NCBI GenBank assembly: GCA_903926565.1
Contig: CAIYJU010000180.1
Location: forward strand, 1 to 43,941
Direction: 5' to 3'
From: an uncultured Bacteroidales bacterium
Lineage (GTDB): Bacteria > Bacteroidota > Bacteroidia > Bacteroidales > FEN-979
Length of the DNA stretch: 43,941 bases
The notes below the pieces were generated by a model, which was not told the origin of the DNA, searched no databases, and saw only the letters and a list, made by a program, of their open reading frames with translations. The number at the start of each line of letters is the position of its first letter. Position 1 is the stretch's first letter. Both the position numbers and the translations under genes were made by a program. Positions 1 to 9,538 of this stretch are shown one piece after another.

Positions 1-868
1 CCTGCTGCTGAGTCGAAGAATATGTTGACATAAGCAGCCCAAAACCAAGAATGGCAATGAGGTAAACAGACAGGAAGCCATAAAGCACCCACAGAGAACC
101 AACAGGAACAATGCCATAAACACCTCGTGCCACAACAAACAAACCAAGTGAGAAAATAAAAATTCCGATGAACCAGAACGGAATCAGTTTACCCAGAATA
201 AAGGTGAACTTCCCGATAGGGGTCACATTGATCTGTTCAATCGTCCCCACCTCCTTTTCTACAACAATATTGAGCGCACACATTATGGAACCTACAATGG
301 TGACTAATGCCACCAATAGTCCGGGAACCATGAAAAAAGGATAATTAAGGTAAGGGTTAAACCAGTTGAGGGATGTAATTTCCACCGCTGGCATCGCGCC
401 GATTCGTTGTGAAGGCATCCTTTTAAAATGGATGTCATAATTGAACGTGGAGATGATCTGGCTTAAATAGGCGCTCCCCACCGATGCTTTTGTGCCGTTG
501 ATCGCATTGACGGCAATGAACAGGTTCCCTTTTTGGTCCTTTACCAGATCTCTCTCAAAATGCCCGGGAATTTCAAGAATAAGATCGGAATTGTCTTTCT
601 GAAACTGCTGAAAAGACTCGGTAAATGAATCCCCGTAATCATTCATTATGAAATACCCCGATGCTATGATCCTCGCAGTCAGTTCTCTTGATAATGAAGA
701 ACGATCATGGTCGACAATGGATATATTGATGTTTTTGATTTCATAATCGGCAGCCAGCGGAAGGATCAGGAGTTGCATCAATGGCATGCCAACGATCATC
801 GGCAGAATAGTTTTATTGCGGAAGATTTGCCGGAACTCTTTCAGAAGAATAAATTTTAATGTTCTCAT
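1..868 (-). CDS. ABC-2 type permease (YhhJ/YbhR-like), 3' end cut by window
   Basis: This is the membrane subunit of an ABC exporter, and its C-terminus lies beyond the left edge. I translated the strand from the ATG at 868. It gives MRTLKFILLKEFRQIFRN followed by an N-terminal membrane segment, a periplasmic domain of about 150 residues, and then several hydrophobic helices. The segment VVEKEVGTIEQINVTPI just after the second helix is the typical ABC-2 permease coupling motif. The start codon overlaps the stop of the upstream permease as ATGA, so the two are translationally coupled and probably form a heterodimer. It is the last visible gene of a five-to-six gene efflux operon on the minus strand. 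The substrate is unknown. Confidence 0.88.
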   Translation of the reverse strand, partial: MRTLKFILLKEFRQIFRNKTILPMIVGMPLMQLLILPLAADYEIKNINISIVDHDRSSLSRELTARIIASGYFIMNDYGDSFTESFQQFQKDNSDLILEIPGHFERDLVKDQKGNLFIAVNAINGTKASVGSAYLSQIISTFNYDIHFKRMPSQRIGAMPAVEITSLNWFNPYLNYPFFMVPGLLVALVTIVGSIMCALNIVVEKEVGTIEQINVTPIGKFTFILGKLIPFWFIGIFIFSLGLFVVARGVYGIVPVGSLWVLYGFLSVYLIAILGFGLLMSTYSSTQQQ

Positions 869-1971
869 TCCAGACGGATTTTGAATTTGCGAATGCTTAC
901 TACAAGTAAAAATATTGTCATTCCTGCAAGAATGAGTGTTTCTTTCCAGATGGCTGAAAATCCCAGGCCTTTTATCATAATCGATTTTACAATGATATAA
1001 TACCATTTTGACGGCACAAAATTGGCAATCATCTGCAGCGGCCAGGGTATATTTTCCAGGGGAAACATGAAACCGGTCAGAATTAACACAGGCAACATCC
1101 CTCCGATCAGCGAAATGAGCATGGCCGTCTGTTGCGAGCTGGTCGAATTTGAGATAAGAAGTCCCAATGAGAGCGCAGTAAGTATCAGTAAAGAACTTTC
1201 AAAAAATAAAAGGAGAATGCTGCCATTCATCGGCATCCCCATGACGAAAACACTTAAAATCAGAATTACGGTGAGATTGACGAGGGATAACGCAAAATAT
1301 GGAACCGCCTTTGCAATGATGACCAATACCGGTTTGAAAGGTGAAACCAGTAAAACCTCCATCGTGCCCATCTCTTTTTCTCTGACGATGGAAACGCTGG
1401 TCATAAGCACGCAGATTAAAAACAGCACCAGCGCCATCACGCCCGGAACAAAATTAGTAACACCTTTTAATTCAGGGTTATAAATCATTCTTACATTCGT
1501 ATTGATCATCATCTGGCCCGTGTTGGACTGTTGCAGCTCCTTCTGGTAACCCATCATGATATTCGTTGCATAAGCCGTAAGCGTATTGGCGGTATTCGGG
1601 TCTGAAGCATCGGCGATGATCTGAACCTGCGCTTTTTTCAGATGCAAAAGGTCATTGTTGAAATTACCTGGAAAGATGATCGCCAGTTTTATGGTACCTT
1701 CCTGAAATGATTTTTCAAGATCTTCATGGCTCAGAATTGACTTTTCAACATCAAAATTATTGCTCGCCTCAATCGATTGAATGATACGGTGAGAGGCATA
1801 ATCATTTGCGTAATCACAGATGACGACTTTGGCGTTTTTTATTTCATTGGAGAGTGCAAAGCCAAACAAAATGATCTGAGCCACCGGCATTCCGAATAAC
1901 AGCAGCAGCGTTTTACTGTCGCGTGCAACGTGATAAAATTCTTTGCGGACGAAGATCAGGAATTGTTTCAT
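865..1971 (-). CDS. ABC-2 type permease (YbhS/YbhR-like)
   Basis: This 368-residue inner-membrane permease has one membrane segment near residues 23-41, a soluble periplasmic domain (about 45-165), and five to six C-terminal hydrophobic helices from about residue 173. The motif REKEMGTMEVLLVSPF at about 198-213 is characteristic of ABC-2 permeases of the YhhJ/YbhR group. It lies 3 bp after the ATPase gene and overlaps the next permease, consistent with a heterodimeric channel driven by the two ATPases upstream. The family exports drugs, dyes or lipids. The actual cargo cannot be read from the sequence. Confidence 0.9.
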   Translation of the reverse strand: MKQFLIFVRKEFYHVARDSKTLLLLFGMPVAQIILFGFALSNEIKNAKVVICDYANDYASHRIIQSIEASNNFDVEKSILSHEDLEKSFQEGTIKLAIIFPGNFNNDLLHLKKAQVQIIADASDPNTANTLTAYATNIMMGYQKELQQSNTGQMMINTNVRMIYNPELKGVTNFVPGVMALVLFLICVLMTSVSIVREKEMGTMEVLLVSPFKPVLVIIAKAVPYFALSLVNLTVILILSVFVMGMPMNGSILLLFFESSLLILTALSLGLLISNSTSSQQTAMLISLIGGMLPVLILTGFMFPLENIPWPLQMIANFVPSKWYYIIVKSIMIKGLGFSAIWKETLILAGMTIFLLVVSIRKFKIRLE

Positions 1972-1974
1972 TAT

Positions 1975-2721
1975 TTAATCGCTTTTGCGTTTTGCTCCCC
2001 GTGCCAGTTCAAAAAACACTTCATCCATGGAGGCCGCGTTAAATTGCTTTTTTAAATTGGCGGGTGAGTCAAGTGCTTTAATGACGCCATCCACCATCAT
2101 CGAAATCCGGTGGCAGTATTCAGCTTCGTCCATGTAATGCGTGGTAACAAAAACAGTGATGCCCCTGTCGGAAGCCGAATAGATCATATCCCAGAACTGC
2201 CTGCGGGTAACAGGATCGACGCCCCCTGTGGGCTCGTCCAGAAAAACAATTTTGGGATCATGTAAAATGGCAACGGAGAAGGCCAGCTTCTGCTTCCAAC
2301 CTAGCGGCAGGGATCCCACCAGTTTCTTTGCCTCTTTTTGTAATCCCAGCGTTTCAATCAGGCTTTCCGATTTTTCTTTAATCTGTTTGTCAGTCAGCCC
2401 ATATATGCCACCGAAAAAGCTGATATTTTCCAGAACGGTGAGATCCCCGTAAAGGGAAAACTTCTGGCTCATATAGCCAATATTCTTTTTTATCTGTTCC
2501 GTCTGCTTATAGATATCAAAGCCTGCAATGGTGGCGTTCCCCGATGATGGCATTGAAAGTCCGCACAACATACGGATGGCCGTAGTCTTACCGGCTCCGT
2601 TGGCTCCGAGGAAACCAAAAATTTCTCCTTTGTAAACATCAAAACTTATCTGATCGGTGGCAATGAAATTGCCAAAGCGCTTGGTAAGCTTGTCTGTTCT
2701 TATTACTACCTCGTCAGTCAT
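1975..2721 (-). CDS. ABC transporter ATP-binding protein (YbhF C-terminal half-like)
   Basis: This 248-residue nucleotide-binding subunit has Walker A GANGAGKTT (39-47), a non-canonical signature SLPLGWKQKL (137-146) in place of LSGGQ, Walker B IVFLDEP (158-164), and a switch His in VTTHYMDEAE. The degenerate PLGWKQ signature is typical of the second ATPase domain of the fused E. coli YbhF protein. Here the two ATPase domains are separate adjacent genes, and the preceding gene carries the canonical signature. The pair probably forms an asymmetric ATPase heterodimer with one strong and one weak catalytic site (inference). Confidence 0.92.
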   Translation of the reverse strand: MTDEVVIRTDKLTKRFGNFIATDQISFDVYKGEIFGFLGANGAGKTTAIRMLCGLSMPSSGNATIAGFDIYKQTEQIKKNIGYMSQKFSLYGDLTVLENISFFGGIYGLTDKQIKEKSESLIETLGLQKEAKKLVGSLPLGWKQKLAFSVAILHDPKIVFLDEPTGGVDPVTRRQFWDMIYSASDRGITVFVTTHYMDEAEYCHRISMMVDGVIKALDSPANLKKQFNAASMDEVFFELARGAKRKSD

Positions 2722-2722
2722 G

Positions 2723-3649
2723 CTAATTCATCAGGTTGATAAAGCAATCTTCAATTGTCGGTGTGATGCTTCTTATTTCGAGGTCGGCATGCTTCTCTTT
2801 TTGCTGCAACAGCGAGATAAGGCGTTGTTGAGTTTCTGATTCATTCCCGGAAGTAAATGTGATGTGATGAAATTCTCCGAAAGAGTTGCAGCTGCTTACC
2901 AGCTTGCTGTTTCGCAAATCTTCCAGCAAATGGCTCATGTTGCCGGCTTTGATTGCAAATAATTTTTGAGGGAATTGCTTAATAATTGCTTCAGGTTTGT
3001 TGATTGATAAAATGTTTCCGTTTTGTATCAGTGCGATGCGTTCACATAAGGTAGCTTCATCCATATACGGCGTGGAAACCAAAATAGTAATGCCCTGTTG
3101 TTTCAAACGTTTCAGCATTTCCCAGAACTCTTTACGGGAAACTGTGTCAACACCGGTGGTTGGTTCATCCAGAAACAAAACTTTTGGCCGGTGAATCAGG
3201 GCGCAGCAGAGTGCGAGCTTTTGCTTCATTCCACCCGAAAGTTTTCCTGCCCTCCGGGTTTTAAACGGTTCAATCTGGACATAGATATCCTCAATAAGTT
3301 CGTAGTTTTCCTCAATAGTCGTATTGAAAACAGTGGCAAAAAACAACAGGTTTTCTTCTACTGTCAAATCCTGGTATAATGAAAACCGGCCGGGCATATA
3401 ACCAACGTTATTGCGAATGGCCTGATAATCTTTTACTATATCCAAACCCATTACAGAAGCATTGCCGCTGTCGGGCAAAAGCAACGTTGTCAGCACCCTG
3501 AAGATGGTGGATTTACCGGCACCATCGGAACCTATCAACCCAAACAACTCGCCCTGATCCACCGAGAAAGAGACATCTTTCACGGCTTTTACTGCGCCTT
3601 TGTTGTAACTTTTCGAAATATTATTCAGAACGACATCTGTCATGGTCAC
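2723..3649 (-). CDS. ABC transporter ATP-binding protein (YbhF N-terminal half-like)
   Basis: This 308-residue ATPase has Walker A GSDGAGKST (40-48), canonical signature LSGGMKQ (137-143), Walker B VLFLDEP (157-163) and a D-loop TTGVD. After the ATPase core (about residue 225) there is an 80-residue tail of the kind found in drug-type ATPases. The start overlaps the end of the adaptor gene by 4 bp, and the next ATPase starts almost immediately after its stop, so all are one transcript. It works with the downstream ATPase and two permeases as the motor of a tripartite exporter. A second in-frame ATG two codons later is an equally possible start. Confidence 0.92.
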   Translation of the reverse strand: MTMTDVVLNNISKSYNKGAVKAVKDVSFSVDQGELFGLIGSDGAGKSTIFRVLTTLLLPDSGNASVMGLDIVKDYQAIRNNVGYMPGRFSLYQDLTVEENLLFFATVFNTTIEENYELIEDIYVQIEPFKTRRAGKLSGGMKQKLALCCALIHRPKVLFLDEPTTGVDTVSRKEFWEMLKRLKQQGITILVSTPYMDEATLCERIALIQNGNILSINKPEAIIKQFPQKLFAIKAGNMSHLLEDLRNSKLVSSCNSFGEFHHITFTSGNESETQQRLISLLQQKEKHADLEIRSITPTIEDCFINLMN

Positions 3650-4542
3650 TGAAATTTGATTTCACCGTACATCCCGATCTTATAACTGCCGTCGTTTTGC
3701 ACGGTCACTTTAATTGCATAAACCATGTTGGCCCGCTCGTCCTTGGTTTGAATTGTCTTTGGCATAAACTCGGCTTTATCACTTATCCAGGTGATCATGC
3801 CTTCAGTTTCCCTGAATCCACCTTTGCCATCATCGGTAAAAACTTTAACTTTTTGTTTGAGTTTAATAACCGGAAGCTGATTCCCGGTTATATATGCCCT
3901 TAAAATAATGGTTGTAAGGTCGGCAATCTTGTATAATGGCTTTCCAACCGACACCATCTCAAATGCATTGGCGTATTTGGTAAGAACGGTTCCGTTCACA
4001 GGATTGATGATCCTGCATTTGCGCAACTGGTCTTCAACCTGGCCAAGTTGAAATTCTACCGTGTTACCCTGCTCGGTGAGTGTGGAAGTTGTCGTGTTGA
4101 GAATGCTTTTCTGCGCATCAATTTTCGATTGAAGCACACTCACTCTTGTACTGGCATCATCCAGTTGCTTTTGAGATGCCACCTGCCCTTTCACCAGGTT
4201 CTCAATTCGTTTTTTATCACTCATTGCATTCTCAAGCTCTTTTTGGAGCGATTCAATCTGGGTTGTCACATCAGGCCGTCCACTCAAAATTGCTTTCCGG
4301 TTTTGCATCAGCTGCAACCTGGTCAGATGCAATTGTACGCTGTCAATATGGCCGACCTGCTGACCTTGCTGAAGTAATTGGCTCTCTTCCAGGTTCAGTT
4401 CAAGGATTTTTCCGTTGGCCTCAGCTGACACAATGGTCTCGGTAGCTTCAAATGTCCCTGATGCATCGCTTTGATTGTTTTTATTCTTGCACGATACAAA
4501 GAATAGTGCAAGCGAAAAAATCATTATAATACTGCTTTTCAT
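3646..4542 (-). CDS. HlyD-family periplasmic adaptor lipoprotein (YbhG-like)
   Basis: This 298-residue membrane-fusion protein links the inner-membrane ABC permeases to a TolC-like channel. The N-terminus is a lipoprotein signal peptide ending in a lipobox FVSC with Cys18, so it should be lipid-anchored. A biotinyl-lipoyl-like half (about 35-70), a long Gln/Lys-rich coiled coil (about 70-160) and the second lipoyl half (about 165-200, with the segment RIINPVNGTVL) follow. The beta-barrel region contains ADLTTIILRAYITG. It sits between the TolC gene and the ATPases, the usual order for this exporter type. Confidence 0.9.
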   Translation of the reverse strand: MKSSIIMIFSLALFFVSCKNKNNQSDASGTFEATETIVSAEANGKILELNLEESQLLQQGQQVGHIDSVQLHLTRLQLMQNRKAILSGRPDVTTQIESLQKELENAMSDKKRIENLVKGQVASQKQLDDASTRVSVLQSKIDAQKSILNTTTSTLTEQGNTVEFQLGQVEDQLRKCRIINPVNGTVLTKYANAFEMVSVGKPLYKIADLTTIILRAYITGNQLPVIKLKQKVKVFTDDGKGGFRETEGMITWISDKAEFMPKTIQTKDERANMVYAIKVTVQNDGSYKIGMYGEIKFQ

Positions 4543-4567
4543 ACGTTTATGATTTTTCTGATTGAAG

Positions 4568-5821
4568 TTAATTTCCGCTAATGGTTTTATAGTTATAAAT
4601 GCTCATGAGCAGCTGAATATAATGCAAAGCCATATTGCACTTTGCTTCGCTCTCCTTATTTATCGCATTGATCAGATCGTTCATCGAACACATCCCGCTA
4701 TCATATTTCAGCTGGTACGACCGTTTGATACTATTTTTAAGTGCTACTATTTCATTATCCTTCGCCATGATCTCTTTCTGCTTGTCAATTTCACTTGAAA
4801 CCTGTTTCAGTTGCAGCTTATTCCCGAACAAAAAGGCATCCTGCTGATTGCTGATCATCTCTGACTGGATCTTTTCCAGGTTTTTGGTTGTTGATATCTT
4901 GTAAATACCGGATGTATTCCATGAAATGCTTAATCCGGCCAGAGCGATCGAGGAAAGCGTGGTATTGCCCAAACTGATGCCTGGTTCAATTAAGGCTCCT
5001 ACACCCAGCACACCAATTTTAGGCATGTTGAGAACCTTGTTGAATGATGAGTTCGCCTCAATTAACTTAACCTGGCTTGAAAACAATTTTAGTTCAGGCC
5101 TGTTCATCGTAAAAATTGAGACAGATTCAGCTGTAACGGGCTTTTCAAGTGTCACATCTTCATTTAACTGCTCCCCGGTGAGACATGAGAGCATATCAAG
5201 GTACCCTTTCCGTGTATATCTGAATTCAATCTTCTTTTGCTCCACGCTTTGCAATTCCGATTTAACCTCATCCACATCGGTTTGATATGCAAGTCCGTTG
5301 TTCCGGGTGAGTGTAATATTAGCCAGGTTGCGTTCAAGATTTTCCTTCAGGATAGCAAGTTGTTTTAATTGTTCGTCAATAATCAGGATGCCGAAATAAA
5401 CCTGGTTCACCCTTTCCCTGATACTGTAAAATGAAACATCCGTATTCGCCCTGTCAACTTCTGATTTTGCCCTGGCAATCTCTTTCCGGGTATGCGTTGC
5501 GCCGCCATCCCAGATAACCTGGTTGATCTGGGCGATACCAATGAATTTGAAATCTTCCGACTCTTTTGGCTGCGTCCCGGGCAGGGAAAACGAAGGAAGT
5601 CCGCTGATGACATATGCGCCAATACCTGTTACGCTTACCTGGGGAAGGTAGGCTTTGTTTGCATTTGAAATGGTATAGTCCGTTGATTTTGAAATCAAAT
5701 CATATTGTTTGATAAGCGGATAATTGGCTTTGCTTTTTTCCTGGCACTGATCAAGGGCTAATTGTGCATGACCATAGAAAATAAATTGCATCAATGCAAT
5801 CGTCAGGATGAGTTTTTTCAT
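4568..5821 (-). CDS. TolC-family outer-membrane efflux protein
   Basis: This 417-residue outer-membrane channel protein has a cleavable signal peptide (about residues 1-19, ending YGHAQ), followed by alternating long alpha-helical hairpins and short beta segments of the OEP/TolC fold. Helical segments such as QSVEQKKIEFRYTRKGYLDML and the repeated second half near residues 330-415 fit the pseudo-twofold TolC repeat. It is the first gene of the minus-strand efflux operon, 25 bp upstream of the adaptor. No TetR-type regulator is seen before it. The next gene upstream is divergent. Confidence 0.88.
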   Translation of the reverse strand: MKKLILTIALMQFIFYGHAQLALDQCQEKSKANYPLIKQYDLISKSTDYTISNANKAYLPQVSVTGIGAYVISGLPSFSLPGTQPKESEDFKFIGIAQINQVIWDGGATHTRKEIARAKSEVDRANTDVSFYSIRERVNQVYFGILIIDEQLKQLAILKENLERNLANITLTRNNGLAYQTDVDEVKSELQSVEQKKIEFRYTRKGYLDMLSCLTGEQLNEDVTLEKPVTAESVSIFTMNRPELKLFSSQVKLIEANSSFNKVLNMPKIGVLGVGALIEPGISLGNTTLSSIALAGLSISWNTSGIYKISTTKNLEKIQSEMISNQQDAFLFGNKLQLKQVSSEIDKQKEIMAKDNEIVALKNSIKRSYQLKYDSGMCSMNDLINAINKESEAKCNMALHYIQLLMSIYNYKTISGN

Positions 5822-5922
5822 GCGTGATATAGTTAGTATCTCTTAAAATCTTTAATTAAGCATCTTTTCGTTCTCAAATATAAGCCAAATTATTTTTCCC
5901 CTGACTTTTGTCTTTCCTTTCT

Positions 5923-5930
5923 TACCTTTG
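5923..5930 (+). promoter_or_regulatory. Bacteroidota -7 box (TACCTTTG) for the amylase gene
   Basis: TACCTTTG matches the Bacteroidota sigma consensus TAnnTTTG. It places transcription start near 5935-5938, about 20 nt before the TTG start at 5957, and this supports that unusual start codon. No clear -33 TTTG lies at the expected spacing. The 135-bp divergent gap must also hold the promoter of the leftward efflux operon, which I could not place. Confidence 0.4.
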
Positions 5931-5956
5931 CCATCCATCGTATTAATCCCCCACCC

Positions 5957-7342
5957 TTGAAAAGTAATCTTTTTCTGCTCCTGTCCCTGTGGCTCCTCAT
6001 GGCCTGCAGCAAGGAGCCGGCATCCCCGGTCATCGACCCCGTTAAACCGCCCGTAACCGATTCAACCCCTTCGCAGTATGGCACACCGTTCGGCAATGTT
6101 CCCGACCGCGAAGATGTAGTCATTTACCAGGTAAACATGCGGGCTTTCAGCCAGCAGGCCAACTTTAACGGCGTTATTGCCCGGCTTGATTCAATAAAAG
6201 CACTGGGAGTGAATGTTATCTACCTCATGCCGATCTTCCCGGTGGGTTCGGTAAAGGCTTTTAACTCACCCTACTGCGTGAAAAATTACACAGAAGTGAA
6301 CAGTGAATTCGGAACCCTGGCCGACTTACGCAGCCTTGTCGATGGTGCTCACAGCAGGAATATGAGTGTCATCCTTGACTGGGTGGCAAATCATACCTCC
6401 TGGGACAATGGATGGATCACCACCCACAAAGAGTGGTACCTGCAGAATGGCACAGGGAATATCGTCAGTCCGCCGGGAATGGGATGGAACGATGTTGCCC
6501 AGCTCGATTTCACCAACGCAGCCATGCGCCTGAAGATGATCTGGAATATGAAATACTGGGTCTTCGCAGCCAATGTAGATGGCTTTCGTTGTGACTATGC
6601 CGACGGTCCGCCGCTCGATTTCTGGACGCAGGCGATCGACACCCTCCGGCATATTTCAACCCACAAACTGCTGATCCTTGCCGAAGGCAAACGCAGCTCC
6701 AATTTCCTAGCAGGATTTGATTACATCTTTGGTTTCAGCTATTACGGGCTGCTGAAAAACATATACAGCAGCAATGCCTCTGCCCTGCTGATCAACGACA
6801 TGAATAACTCGGAATATGCCAATGCATCCAATGGACAGCAGGTGGTGCGTTACACCACCAACCACGATGTAAATGGCTCCGATGGCACGCCGCTCAGCCT
6901 GTTCGGTGGCAGGCAGGGTTCCATGGCGGCTTTCGTGGTAACCGCCTGTATGAAAGGGGTGCCCATGGTGTACAACGGTCAGGAAGTAGGAACTCCATTC
7001 AAAATCGTTTTTCCGTTTACCGGGAGAAAAATCGACTGGACCCTGAACCCCGACATCATGGCCGAATATAAAAAGATCCTGCTTTTCAGAAGCACCAGTG
7101 CAGCAATGCGGCGGGGCCAGTTATCCTCTTTTGGCGATGCCGACATCTGTGCATTTACCAAAGAACTGGCGGGTGAGAAAGTCATGGTCGTTGCCAACCT
7201 GAGGAACAGTGTTATCAACTTTGCGTTGCCTTCCCCGCTGCAGAATACAATGTGGACAGATGCCATGACCGGCGAAAGCATTACGATGACCACAGAGTTG
7301 GTGTTACAGCCATACAGTTACCTGGTCGCGAGGCATTTTTAA
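5957..7342 (+). CDS. GH13 alpha-amylase-family lipoprotein
   Basis: This 461-residue glycoside hydrolase family 13 enzyme is exported as a lipoprotein (signal peptide 1-16, lipobox LMAC, Cys17). The four GH13 regions are visible: region I DWVANHTSWD (141-150), region II GFRCDYAD with nucleophile Asp213, region III LAEGKR with acid/base Glu243, and region IV TTNHDVNG with Asp304. It should cleave alpha-1,4-glucans such as starch or maltodextrins at the cell surface or in the periplasm. The chosen start is TTG at 5957. No ATG precedes the signal peptide in frame, and the -7 box lies just upstream. It is monocistronic, with no SusCD neighbours. Confidence 0.9.
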   Translation: MKSNLFLLLSLWLLMACSKEPASPVIDPVKPPVTDSTPSQYGTPFGNVPDREDVVIYQVNMRAFSQQANFNGVIARLDSIKALGVNVIYLMPIFPVGSVKAFNSPYCVKNYTEVNSEFGTLADLRSLVDGAHSRNMSVILDWVANHTSWDNGWITTHKEWYLQNGTGNIVSPPGMGWNDVAQLDFTNAAMRLKMIWNMKYWVFAANVDGFRCDYADGPPLDFWTQAIDTLRHISTHKLLILAEGKRSSNFLAGFDYIFGFSYYGLLKNIYSSNASALLINDMNNSEYANASNGQQVVRYTTNHDVNGSDGTPLSLFGGRQGSMAAFVVTACMKGVPMVYNGQEVGTPFKIVFPFTGRKIDWTLNPDIMAEYKKILLFRSTSAAMRRGQLSSFGDADICAFTKELAGEKVMVVANLRNSVINFALPSPLQNTMWTDAMTGESITMTTELVLQPYSYLVARHF

Positions 7343-7490
7343 AAATCATAAAGGGAGTGTTAAGAGACCCTTAATTGGACCTTTTTTCCTTACTTTTACA
7401 CTTTACGCCAAAATGTAGCGTCTATGGTTCAACATAGGCGCCACTCAAAGCCCTGTTCCTAACCGCTCATTAAAAAACTGATTGGTTACC

Positions 7491-7522
7491 TTGTTTTGAG
7501 TATCCATTTTTGAGTATATTTG
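7491..7522 (+). promoter_or_regulatory. Candidate promoter of the TPR/LuxR gene (TTG-N21-TATATTTG)
   Basis: TTG at 7491-7493 is followed after 21 bp by TATATTTG at 7515-7522, a good match to the Bacteroidota -33/-7 pattern. Transcription would start near 7528. This argues for translation from the ATG at 7546 rather than from the in-frame TTG at 7510, which lies upstream of the -7 box. Confidence 0.45.
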
Positions 7523-7545
7523 GCAGGTTCTATATATTTATCAGA

Positions 7546-9417
7546 ATGGGTACTTTAAACAAGTTTCTTCCACTCCTCCTGATCGCTTTCTTGTGTTGTT
7601 CACCATTGAACATGCCCGCACAGCCAGCAGCCGACAGTTTGCTGAATGTCGTGAAACATGCTGAAGGGGAGGCAAAGTTTAAGGCACTCAAGGCATTAAG
7701 TAAGCTTTACCGGCCCACCGACCCTGAAAAATCGCTGAAATTCGCCGAACAGTTAAAGATGCAGGCCGTGGCCATGCATAACCGTTCGCTTGAAGCTGAA
7801 GCAATGGTCCAGATGATCTTCCCCATGATCACGATGCAGCAGAACCGCAAGGCCATACTGCTGCTGCAGGAATGTATCCGGATATATGATTCACTGGGGG
7901 ATCCGGCCGGGAAAGCCATGGCGACCAACAACCTGGGGGCTGCCTGGTCCCAGCACGGTTCCATGGAGAATGCCATGTCATGCTATTTGGAAGTCCTGTC
8001 ATATTATAAAACCAAAGGCGATTCCAGCAACCTTGCCAGGGTTTATATGAATCTTGGCCTGGTATATGACCGTTTATTGGAACATGAGTTGGCCTATGAT
8101 GCGGCCATCAAGGCACTGGATATTTTTGTTTTAAAAAAGGATAACCAGATGGTGGCAAATGTATCGGTTAACATCGGGTTATCCCTGACTTCACTGCGAC
8201 GATACAAGGAATCAATGGACTATTTAACCAAAGCCCTTGATTTTTACGAAGCAGATTCCAATCGTTTCGGGATTGCTGTTACAACCACAAACATTGCAAA
8301 AATGTATAAGTCAGCCGGCGATTTTCGAAATGCCGGGACCTGGTACACGAGGTCGCTTCCGTACATCCGGATGATCAGCAACAAATGGGCGGAGGCAAGC
8401 CTTTTTTACGACCTGGCTGAGATGGACCGTGCGCAGGCGAACTGGAACCAGGCGCTCGCCAACCTGGCAACTGCAAACCGGATAAACCAGGAGGCAGGCG
8501 ACCAGCAGCTTCAGATGCAGCTATTTGAAGCAAATTACAAAGTGTATGATACCCTCGGGCAGGCCGGGCAGGCCCTCGCTTATTTTAAAAAATATGTGAT
8601 CCTGCATGATACGCTCATGTCAGTGGAAAAATCTAAAAGGATTGAAGAGCTTTCCATCCGTCTCGAATTATTGCAAAAGAACGAGGAAAACCTCCTGCTG
8701 AAACAGGATGTCAGGGCTACGAAACTAAGACTGCAATTGCTGATAGGATTTATTTTTGTAATCTTCCTTACTGGTTTCCTAATCATCAGGTTACAGATGT
8801 TTAAACACCGGACCCTGGAGCTGAAAAACACACTTGCCGAGCATGACAAGCAACTGAAGGAAGTTGAAACGCAAAAATTATCGGTCGATTTGCAGCTCAG
8901 GGATCAACAGTTGGCTTCCCTGACCAGGCAGAAACTGGTCGTCGAGGAGATGAACCGGATTGAACTTGAAAAAAGTCAGATCGAGGTGCAGATGAAGGAA
9001 CAGGAACTGGTCTATCAAACTCTTTTACGGATAGATCTCACACAGGTAAACCGTTCTGTTCAGGAGAAACTGCTTCCGTTTCAGCACAAATTTTCTTCCA
9101 AAGCCAATCAGAATGAGTTCCTCATGGCCTTAAAAGAAATCACCCGGGATGCAGAAAAGGACCCTATGGCCGATTTCGAGTTCATGTTCAGTCAGTTGCA
9201 TAAATCCTTTATCGATAACCTCATGATGCGTTGCAGCACGCTGACGCGAATTGAATTGCAGGTGTGTTCGCTGTTGAGGGTCAACCTTTCGACCAAGGAT
9301 ATTGCCCGGCTGCTGAACATTTCCGTGGGCAGCGTGGATATGTGTCGTCATCGTGTCAGGCAGAAACTCGCACTCGAACAAACAGATAATCTCACCACAT
9401 TCCTGGTCACACTTTAG
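7546..9417 (+). CDS. TPR-repeat transmembrane protein with C-terminal LuxR-type HTH
   Basis: This is a protein of 623 residues from the ATG at 7546. A signal peptide or first membrane segment (about 8-26) is followed by about seven tetratricopeptide-like repeats (about 50-360), a membrane helix (about 396-416), a long Gln/Glu/Lys-rich coiled coil (about 420-500), and a C-terminal helix-turn-helix in which LSTKDIARLLNISVGSVDMCRHRVRQK fits LuxR/GerE DNA-binding domains. The family is common in Bacteroidota and reads as a one-component sensor: a periplasmic TPR sensor, a membrane helix and a cytoplasmic DNA-binding end. Its target is unknown. It has no operon partner and converges on the ATPase gene downstream. 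Confidence 0.82.
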   Translation: MGTLNKFLPLLLIAFLCCSPLNMPAQPAADSLLNVVKHAEGEAKFKALKALSKLYRPTDPEKSLKFAEQLKMQAVAMHNRSLEAEAMVQMIFPMITMQQNRKAILLLQECIRIYDSLGDPAGKAMATNNLGAAWSQHGSMENAMSCYLEVLSYYKTKGDSSNLARVYMNLGLVYDRLLEHELAYDAAIKALDIFVLKKDNQMVANVSVNIGLSLTSLRRYKESMDYLTKALDFYEADSNRFGIAVTTTNIAKMYKSAGDFRNAGTWYTRSLPYIRMISNKWAEASLFYDLAEMDRAQANWNQALANLATANRINQEAGDQQLQMQLFEANYKVYDTLGQAGQALAYFKKYVILHDTLMSVEKSKRIEELSIRLELLQKNEENLLLKQDVRATKLRLQLLIGFIFVIFLTGFLIIRLQMFKHRTLELKNTLAEHDKQLKEVETQKLSVDLQLRDQQLASLTRQKLVVEEMNRIELEKSQIEVQMKEQELVYQTLLRIDLTQVNRSVQEKLLPFQHKFSSKANQNEFLMALKEITRDAEKDPMADFEFMFSQLHKSFIDNLMMRCSTLTRIELQVCSLLRVNLSTKDIARLLNISVGSVDMCRHRVRQKLALEQTDNLTTFLVTL

Positions 9418-9490
9418 TTCCGGCTTTCAGCGCTGGTGCTACATTAAATGTTATTTTAGTCATTTCCCACTGTTTCTGTTATGACCCAAC

Positions 9491-9508
9491 AGCCAATAGC
9501 CAATAGCC
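9491..9508. repeat. Short tandem repeat (AGCCAAT x2.6)
   Basis: AGCCAAT occurs twice head to tail and then starts a third copy, in the 121-bp gap between two convergent genes. It probably has no function. No clear intrinsic terminator is seen in this gap. Confidence 0.6.
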
Positions 9509-9538
9509 CTTCAGGAGAAATATATTGAAGCCGGGCAA

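Noticed and set aside
7343-7400. Possible terminator after the amylase gene (AAGGG ... CCCTT)
   Set aside because: The stem is only 5 bp with a 12-nt loop, too weak to support a terminator call.
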